From: an uncultured Rubellimicrobium sp.
Lineage (GTDB): Bacteria > Pseudomonadota > Alphaproteobacteria > Rhodobacterales > Rhodobacteraceae
Length of the DNA: 14,619 bases
Assembly: GCA_902805995.1 (NCBI GenBank)
Contig: CADCUU010000237.1
Span: 1-14,619, forward strand
Direction of reading: 5' to 3'
Part shown: positions 10,083 to 14,619 of the stretch, piece after piece
Position numbering within the stretch: the first letter of the stretch is position 1
Layout: each line of letters begins with the position of its first letter
Notes under the pieces: generated by a model
Database searches by the model: none
What the model saw: only the letters and a program-made list of their open reading frames with translations
Told to the model about the DNA's origin: nothing
Made by a program: the position numbers and the translations under genes

Positions 10083-10175
10083 CTATGGGTCAAGGAACAT
10101 GACGTTCCACCCCACTTGAATTGCCGGCACGACAGACCACCTGACGGGAACCCTGTTTCCGTCGGGTTTTCTGTT
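10083..10175 (+). ncRNA. Candidate small RNA or attenuated leader between fdxA and carD
   Basis: The stretch has a weak -10-like CTATGG (10083-10088; no good -35 found) and a small perfect hairpin GGAAC/GTTCC (10094-10108). A single-stranded C-rich segment (CCACCCCAC, 10107-10115) that could pair with ribosome-binding sites comes next, and then the terminator-like hairpin at 10139-10175. That layout is typical of a roughly 80-base small RNA. The same elements could instead form an attenuator in the carD leader. There is a 6-codon frame MTFHPT at 10099-10119. No family is recognised; this is inference from structure. Confidence 0.3.
10139..10175 (+). terminator. Rho-independent terminator-like hairpin upstream of carD
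   Basis: CCTGACGGGAA (10140-10150) pairs with TTTCCGTCGGG (10156-10166) over 11 positions (two G-T wobbles), with loop CCCTG, followed by TTTTCTGTT. It is a good intrinsic terminator for fdxA transcripts or for a small RNA. Since I see no promoter between it and carD, it may also work as an attenuator for carD. Confidence 0.65.
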
Positions 10176-10213
10176 GCGGCCGGTCCATTGCCCAGGCCCG
10201 CGCGCTTCGTTTC

Positions 10214-10220
10214 GGAAGGA
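10214..10220 (+). promoter_or_regulatory. Intact Shine-Dalgarno of carD
   Basis: GGAAGGA lies 5 bases before the carD ATG at 10226. It shows that translation initiation for the interrupted carD frame has not decayed. Confidence 0.75.
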
Positions 10221-10225
10221 CCCCC

Positions 10226-10738
10226 ATGACCACCAAGACCCGCAAGAGCGATTTTCACCCCAACGATTTCGTCGTCTACCCCGCCCATGGCGTGGGCCGC
10301 ATCGTCTAGGTCGAGGAGCAGGAGGTCGGTGGCTTCAAGCTCGAACTCTTCGTCATCTCCTTCGAGAAGGACAAGATGACCCTGCGCGTGCCGACCAACA
10401 AGGCGACCGAATCCGGCCTGCGCGCCCTGTCGAACGCCGACACCGTGGCCCATGCCATGAAGACCCTGAAGGGCAAGGCCAAGGTCAAGAAGGCCATGTG
10501 GTCCCGCCGCGCCCAGGAATACGAGCAGAAGATCAACTCGGGCGACCTCATCGCCATCGCGGAGGTCGTGCGCGACCTGCACCGCGCCGACGACCAGCGC
10601 GAGCAGTCCTATTCCGAACGCCAGCTCTACGAGGCCGCCCTGGAGCGCCTGACGCGCGAGATCGCCGCCACCACGGGCCGCGACGAAAGCGCCGCCTCCA
10701 AGGAGATCACTGAGGTTCTCGTCGGCCGCGCCGCCTGA
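10226..10738 (+). pseudogene. carD: CarD/CdnL-family RNA polymerase-binding regulator interrupted by in-frame TAG at codon 28
   Basis: CarD binds the RNA polymerase beta subunit and stabilises open promoter complexes. The 171-codon frame starts well (FVVYPAHGVGRIV, the RNA polymerase-interacting Tudor-like domain). It meets TAG at 10307-10309, then continues without another stop through VEEQEVGGFKLELFVISFEKDKMTLRVP and the helical DNA-binding domain (MWSRRAQEYEQKI, DQREQSYSERQLYEAALERL) to TGA at 10736-10738. Homologues have a small residue (Ser/Ala/Thr) at the TAG position, so one base change from TCG would suffice. Length, Shine-Dalgarno and terminator are all normal, and I see no frameshift or other decay. 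An internal ATG at 10376 (Met51), preceded by AAGGA at 4 bases, could restart a 120-residue C-terminal fragment lacking most of the polymerase-binding domain. Explanations are a sequencing error, a recent null mutation with another copy elsewhere, or amber readthrough. The family is certain; its functional state is not. Confidence 0.9.
10307..10309 (+). other. In-frame amber codon inside carD
   Basis: Reading from the ATG at 10226, codon 28 is TAG within ATC-GTC-TAG-GTC-GAG. Conservation resumes immediately after it in the same frame, so this is a substitution and not an indel. Confidence 0.95.
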
Positions 10739-10761
10739 TCCCCTCCGCCTCACCCGAATCG

Positions 10762-10795
10762 AGGCCGCGTCCAAGCCGGACGCGGCCTTTTTGTT
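10762..10795 (+). terminator. Rho-independent terminator after carD
   Basis: GGCCGCGTCC (10763-10772) and GGACGCGGCC (10778-10787) form a perfect 10-bp stem, extended by an A-T pair, with loop AAGCC. TTTTTGTT follows directly. It begins 24 bases after the carD stop and ends the transcription unit. Confidence 0.93.
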
Positions 10796-11147
10796 GGCGC
10801 CGACCTCAGCCCAAACGCCGGCGCCTCCAATCAGCGACCATCCCAGCCTGCCCACGGCCCAGGCGCCCCGCTCTGCGGCTGTCCCGCCACGCCCTCTGGC
10901 CCGTGACCATCGCTGGCACGTAGCGTGCCTCGCCCATGCGATCCGCTCGACCGTCCAAGCGCGGCAGGCCGCCCCCGCCTCCTGAGACGCGAGGACATCC
11001 GCCCCGAATCACCCCCGCGCACCCGTCCAGGCCGTTGCGCGCCCAAAGTCGACCGTTCGTTGGGGTCACGTCCCGTTAACCCGTCCGTGCCAAGCTGACA
11101 CCCACAGGCCGCCCCATGCGGACCCACCGGCACGACAGGACGACCCC
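10796..11147. other. Intergenic stretch with no convincing gene
   Basis: About 350 GC-rich bases. The short frames here are Arg/Pro/Ala-rich, lack ribosome sites and resemble no family I know. The only structure seen is a perfect 6-bp hairpin GGCACG-TAG-CGTGCC (10915-10929) and a tiny 11-codon frame (11116-11151) whose stop overlaps the exonuclease start. The exonuclease promoter should lie in the last ~100 bases, but I could not define it. Confidence 0.6.
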
Positions 11148-12275
11148 ATGACCACCCCGCAAGCCAGCGAAGCGCGCCCTTCCCGCCCCGCGCCGCCGCG
11201 CTATCCTAGCGACATGCCCGTCCTGACCTTCGACCCCCGCGGCATCTACTGCGAGGCCGGGGACTTCTTCATCGACCCCTGGCGTCCCGTCCCCCGGGCG
11301 CTCATCACCCATGGCCATTCCGACCATGCGCGGTCCGGCATGGGCGCGTACCTCAGCACCGATATCGCCGCCCCGGTTATGCGCCACCGCCTGGGCGACA
11401 TCTCTCTCGACACGATCCGCTACGGCGAGGTCCGTCAGATCGGCGGCGCGAAGGTGAGCTTCCCTCCCGCTGGCCACGTCCCCGGCTCGGCCCAGATCCG
11501 CATCGAGGTCGGGGGCGAGGTCTGGGTTGTCTCCGGCGACTACAAGACGACTCCCGACGGCCTCTCCACCCCGTGGGAGCCGGTGCGCTGCCACGCCTTC
11601 ATCAGCGAATGCACCTTCGGCCTCCCCGTCTTCCGCTGGCAGCCGCAGGAGGAGATCGCGCAGGACCTCAACGCCTGGTGGGCCCGGAACGCTGCCGACG
11701 GCCGGTTCTCCCTCCTGGGCGCCTACTCCCTCGGCAAGGCCCAGCGCCTTCTCCACATGCTCGACCCGTCCATCGCCCCCATCCTGACCCACGGCGCCGT
11801 GGAGGCCACGAACGAGGTCCTTCGCGACCAGGGCCTCCCCCTGCCGCCGACCACCCGCGTCGCGGCGGGCCTCGACCTCAAGGCGCATGCGGGCGCTCTC
11901 GTCGTCGCCCCGCCCTCCGCCTTGCATTCCGCCTGGGCACGCAAGTTCGGCCCGGCCTCCACCGCCGTCGCCTCGGGCTGGATGGCGCTGCGGGGCATCC
12001 GGCGCAGGCGCGGCACCGACCGGGGCTTCGTCGTGTCGGACCATGCCGACTGGCCGGGCCTCAACGACGCGATCCGCGCGACGGGCGCGCACAAGGTCTT
12101 CGTCACCCACGGCTACACCGCCGCCTTCCGCCGCTGGCTGGAGGATCAGGGCTATGACGCCGGCATCGTCGCCACCGACTACGCGGGCGAGGAGGTCTTC
12201 GCCGAAGGCGACGCCCCCACCGACATTATCGACGAGGACGCGCCGGAGAGCACAGCCCAGGGGGACGCGGCATGA
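11148..12275 (+). CDS. Ligase-associated DNA exonuclease, metallo-beta-lactamase/beta-CASP fold
   Basis: A 375-residue predicted zinc-dependent nuclease of the group found next to ATP-dependent ligases and Lhr-type helicases in a bacterial DNA repair cassette. The metal-binding motif HGHSDH is at residues 55-60 (numbered from 11148). Further ligand candidates follow in PPAGHVPGSA, VVSGDYKT, ISECTFG, the late VVSDHADWPG and VFVTHGYT. Nuclease activity is inferred from family. The ATG at 11148 has AGGA 7 bases upstream and is my choice. A second ATG at 11214 (MPVLTFDPRGIYCEAGDF) is closer to where homologues begin, so the 22-residue Pro/Arg-rich leader may not be translated. The stop overlaps the ligase start as ATGA, so the two are translationally coupled. 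Confidence 0.9.
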   Translation: MTTPQASEARPSRPAPPRYPSDMPVLTFDPRGIYCEAGDFFIDPWRPVPRALITHGHSDHARSGMGAYLSTDIAAPVMRHRLGDISLDTIRYGEVRQIGGAKVSFPPAGHVPGSAQIRIEVGGEVWVVSGDYKTTPDGLSTPWEPVRCHAFISECTFGLPVFRWQPQEEIAQDLNAWWARNAADGRFSLLGAYSLGKAQRLLHMLDPSIAPILTHGAVEATNEVLRDQGLPLPPTTRVAAGLDLKAHAGALVVAPPSALHSAWARKFGPASTAVASGWMALRGIRRRRGTDRGFVVSDHADWPGLNDAIRATGAHKVFVTHGYTAAFRRWLEDQGYDAGIVATDYAGEEVFAEGDAPTDIIDEDAPESTAQGDAA

Positions 12276-13867
12276 AGGACTTTGCCGCGCTCTACGCCCG
12301 TCTCGACCAGACGTCCAAGACCAACGCCAAGGTAGAGGCGCTGGCCGACTACTTCGGGAGCGATACGGTCCCCGACGCCGACAAGCTCTGGACCGTCGCG
12401 CTCTTCTCCGGCCGCCGCCCGCGCCGGACCATCACCGCCACGTCCCTGCGCGACTGGGCCGCCGAACGCGCCGGCCTGCCCCTGTGGCTCTTCGAGGAAT
12501 CCCACGGCATCGTCGGCGACCTGAGCGAGACGATCTCCCTCATCCTGCCGCCCGCCGAGCAGGAGTCCGACCAGCCCCTCGCCTTCTGGATCGCCCGCCT
12601 GCGCGAACTCTCGGCCCTGCCCGAGCCCGAGCGCAAGCAGGGCATCCTCGACGCCTGGGACTCCCTTCCGGGGCCGGAGCGGTTCCTGTTCACCAAGCTC
12701 CTCACCGGCAGCTTCCGCGTGGGCGTGAGCCAGACCCTGATGACCAAGGCGCTGGCCCAGGCGACCGGCCAGCCCGACGCGGATGTCGCCCACCGCCTGA
12801 TGGGCGACTGGACGCCCGAGAAGACAAGCTGGACCGGCCTCCTCCTTGAAGGGGAGGCGCGCGACGACAGCGCGCGGCCCTACCCCTTCTACCTCGCCTA
12901 CCAGCTCGACAATCCCTCGGACCTCGGCGACCCCTCCGACTGGTTCGCGGAGATGAAGTGGGACGGCATCCGCGGCCAGCTCATCCTGCGCGAGGGCCGC
13001 CACCACCTCTGGAGCCGGGGCGAGGACCTCATCACCGACCGCTTCCCCGAACTCGCCCGCGCGCTCGACTGGCTGCCCGGCGGCACCGTGTTGGACGGAG
13101 AGATCCTGGCCTGGGAGGGCGACCGCCCCATGAGCTTCAACGCGCTGCAGCCGAGGATCGGGCGCAAGACGGTCCCGAAGTCGCTCCTCGCCAGCGCGCC
13201 CGTCGTGATGATGGCCTACGACCTGCTGGAGCAGGGTGGCGACGACATCCGCTCCGCCCCCTTCGCCGAACGCCGCACCCGGCTGGAGCACCTTCTGCGC
13301 GACCTCCCCCCGGAGGCCCCTCTCCGCATCTCGCCCCCTGTCGCCTTCGAAACGCTGGACGACCTGCGAGAGGCCCGCGAGCGCGCACGGGACGAAGGGG
13401 CCGAGGGGCTGATGCTCAAGCGCCTCTCCTCCCCCTACGGGAACGGGCGCAAGAAGGGCGACTGGTGGAAGTGGAAGGTGGACCCCCTCACCATCGACGC
13501 CGTGATGATCTACGCGCAGGCCGGGTCGGGGCGGCGGGCGAACCTGTTCACCGACTTCACCTTCGCGGTGAAGGACGGCAACCAGCTCGTCCCCTTCACC
13601 AAGGCGTACAGTGGCCTCACCGACGCCGAGTTCCGCCGCATCACCGCCTGGGTGAACAAGCACACCGTCCAGAAGTTCGGCCCCGTCCGGCAGGTCGAGC
13701 CCCAGCAGGTCTTCGAGATTGGGTTCGAGGGCATCCAGGCCTCGCCCCGCCACAAGTCGGGCGTAGCCCTGCGCTTTCCAAGGATGCTCCGCTGGCGCCA
13801 TGACAAGCCGGTGGACGAGATCGACACCCTCGATCATCTCAAGGACCTGCTGGCAGTGCACGGCTGA
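12272..13867 (+). CDS. ATP-dependent DNA ligase of the exonuclease/Lhr-associated type
   Basis: A 531-residue ligase that seals DNA nicks through a lysine-AMP intermediate. The N-terminal DNA-binding domain spans about residues 1-200 (e.g. FLFTKLLTGSFRVGVSQTLMTKAL). Motif I is EMKWDGIRGQ with catalytic Lys229. The other nucleotidyltransferase motifs include LWSRGEDLITDRFPEL, LDGEILAW, VMMAYDLLE, EGLMLKR and WWKWKVDP, and an OB-fold follows to the end. It probably serves repair, since replication uses the NAD-dependent LigA. Its ATG overlaps the exonuclease TGA by four bases. Family cassettes usually continue with an Lhr-type helicase and a metallophosphoesterase; neither follows here. No T-tailed terminator is visible downstream. 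Confidence 0.94.
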   Translation: MKDFAALYARLDQTSKTNAKVEALADYFGSDTVPDADKLWTVALFSGRRPRRTITATSLRDWAAERAGLPLWLFEESHGIVGDLSETISLILPPAEQESDQPLAFWIARLRELSALPEPERKQGILDAWDSLPGPERFLFTKLLTGSFRVGVSQTLMTKALAQATGQPDADVAHRLMGDWTPEKTSWTGLLLEGEARDDSARPYPFYLAYQLDNPSDLGDPSDWFAEMKWDGIRGQLILREGRHHLWSRGEDLITDRFPELARALDWLPGGTVLDGEILAWEGDRPMSFNALQPRIGRKTVPKSLLASAPVVMMAYDLLEQGGDDIRSAPFAERRTRLEHLLRDLPPEAPLRISPPVAFETLDDLREARERARDEGAEGLMLKRLSSPYGNGRKKGDWWKWKVDPLTIDAVMIYAQAGSGRRANLFTDFTFAVKDGNQLVPFTKAYSGLTDAEFRRITAWVNKHTVQKFGPVRQVEPQQVFEIGFEGIQASPRHKSGVALRFPRMLRWRHDKPVDEIDTLDHLKDLLAVHG

Positions 13868-13897
13868 CGCGCCGCACGGCCTGCGCACGGCTCGGGG

Positions 13898-13929
13898 AGG
13901 CGCCCTTCCCCCTGCCGGACCGGGCGCCT
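13898..13929 (+). promoter_or_regulatory. Perfect 8-bp inverted repeat abutting a candidate -10 upstream of the M3 peptidase gene
   Basis: AGGCGCCC (13898-13905) and GGGCGCCT (13922-13929) flank 16 bases. The second arm touches TAGATT (13929-13934), which could be a -10 for the peptidase gene; I find no good -35. It could be an operator. In GC-rich DNA an 8-bp repeat can also be chance. Confidence 0.3.
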
Positions 13930-13963
13930 AGATTGGTTCACGACACAGATAAGGGACAGCACC

Positions 13964-14619
13964 ATGACCAAGCGCGTCTTCGACGCCAATGCCACGGCGG
14001 GCCACAACGAATTCGGCGCGCTTCCCGAGTGGAACCTGTCTGACCTCTACGCCTCGCCCGACGCGCCCGAGCTGAAGCGCGACATGGACTGGCTGGAGGG
14101 GGCCTGCGCCTCCTTCGCCACCGATTACGAAGGCAAGCTCGCCACGCTCGACGCCCAGGCCCTGCTGGAGGCCGTGCGCCGCTATGAGCGGATCGACCAG
14201 ATCGCGGGCCGGGTCATGTCCTATGCGGGCCTGCGCTACTACCAGCTCACCACGGATGGCGAGCGGGCCAAGTTCTTCTCCGACTGCCAGGACCGCGTGA
14301 CGAACTTCACCACGCCTCTCGTCTTCTGGAGTCTGGAGTTCAACCGGCTTGACGACGAGCACCTGTCGAGCCTTCTTGGCCAGAGCCAGGAGCTGCACCG
14401 CTACAAGCCGGTGTTCGACCGGATGCGCGCGATGAAGCCCTACCAACTCTCGGACGAGCTGGAAAAGTTCCTCCATGACGCCTCGGTCGTCGGTGCCTCG
14501 GCCTGGAACAAACTCTTCGACGAAACCATGGCCGCCCTCGAATTCGAGGTGGAGGGCGAAAAGCTCAACATCGAGGGCACGCTGAACCTTCTGACCGACC
14601 AGGACCGCGCCAGGCGCGA
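13964..14619 (+). CDS. pepF: M3-family oligoendopeptidase (PepF-type), N-terminal part, cut by the window end
   Basis: The first 218 residues of a zinc metallopeptidase that degrades short peptides in the cytoplasm. The sequence follows the oligoendopeptidase F N-terminal pattern: LPEWNLSDLYASPDAPELKRD, YERIDQIAGRVMSYAGLRYYQ, then a helical oligopeptidase_F domain (from about LVFWSLEFNRLDDEHL to DELEKFLHDASVVGASAWNKLFDETM) and the first part of the M3 region. The HEXXH zinc site would lie beyond the window, so activity cannot be checked. The ATG at 13964 has AAGGGA (13951-13956) 7 bases upstream. It has its own intergenic region after the ligase (96 bases) and is probably an independent unit. 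Confidence 0.92.
   Translation, partial: MTKRVFDANATAGHNEFGALPEWNLSDLYASPDAPELKRDMDWLEGACASFATDYEGKLATLDAQALLEAVRRYERIDQIAGRVMSYAGLRYYQLTTDGERAKFFSDCQDRVTNFTTPLVFWSLEFNRLDDEHLSSLLGQSQELHRYKPVFDRMRAMKPYQLSDELEKFLHDASVVGASAWNKLFDETMAALEFEVEGEKLNIEGTLNLLTDQDRARR

Noticed and set aside
10038..10229. 63-codon frame before carD whose stop overlaps the carD ATG
   Set aside because: It runs through the terminator-like hairpin, lacks a good Shine-Dalgarno, and its composition (Arg/Pro-rich, no motif) suggests chance.
10915..10929. Perfect 6-bp hairpin GGCACG-TAG-CGTGCC as a terminator or operator
   Set aside because: Too short in GC-rich DNA, no T-tract, and no promoter or gene start nearby to give it meaning.
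10791..10985. 64-codon plus-strand frame after the carD terminator
   Set aside because: Ala/Pro-rich, starts within the terminator region, no ribosome site, no similarity recognised.
12179..13888. 569-codon minus-strand open frame opposite the DNA ligase
   Set aside because: Opposite a ligase with all catalytic motifs; no recognisable domain.

Overview
The window looks like chromosomal DNA of a high-GC alphaproteobacterium, most likely a Rhodobacteraceae/Roseobacter-group member. The reasons are the strong C/G bias at third codon positions, the SUV3-type helicase / S4 protein / seven-iron ferredoxin / CarD gene order, and the residue-level character of the proteins. Gene order and family are read from the sequence; the taxonomic call is inference. 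I see no insertion sequence, phage gene, CRISPR array, tRNA or rRNA.

Layout. (1) 2-1126 (+): 3' part of an iron-sulfur L-serine dehydratase. (2) 1200-1760 (+): small dienelactone-hydrolase-like protein with its own promoter-like sequence and a hairpin over its ribosome site. It runs tail to tail, two bases apart, into the next block. (3) 5107 down to 1763 (-): a single-domain SCP2 protein, an overlapping alpha/beta hydrolase (lysophospholipase type) and a secreted DUF4139 protein, a plausible lipid/envelope group. (4) 5181-9998 (+): periplasmic TPR protein, a large SUV3-like RNA helicase with an unusual repetitive charged tail, an Hsp15-like S4 RNA-binding protein and ferredoxin FdxA, closely spaced and probably co-transcribed. 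(5) 9999-10225: a structured leader holding a terminator-like hairpin, followed by carD (10226-10738), which carries an in-frame TAG at codon 28 and ends in a textbook terminator. (6) 10796-11147: about 350 bases without a convincing gene. (7) 11148-13867 (+): ligase-associated exonuclease and ATP-dependent DNA ligase, overlapping by four bases, a two-gene repair unit. (8) 13964 to the end (+): start of an M3-family oligoendopeptidase.

How the parts fit. Blocks 4-5 combine RNA metabolism (helicase, ribosome-associated S4 protein), an electron carrier and a regulator of the housekeeping RNA polymerase. Block 7 is a DNA end-processing and sealing pair. The most striking observation is the premature amber codon in carD. 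This gene is normally essential in related bacteria, yet its ribosome site, downstream reading frame and terminator are all intact. Other points worth following are the candidate small RNA or attenuator just upstream of carD, a seven-copy 8-residue acidic repeat followed by an Arg-rich 5-residue repeat in the helicase tail, and a possible CTG start codon for the alpha/beta hydrolase.
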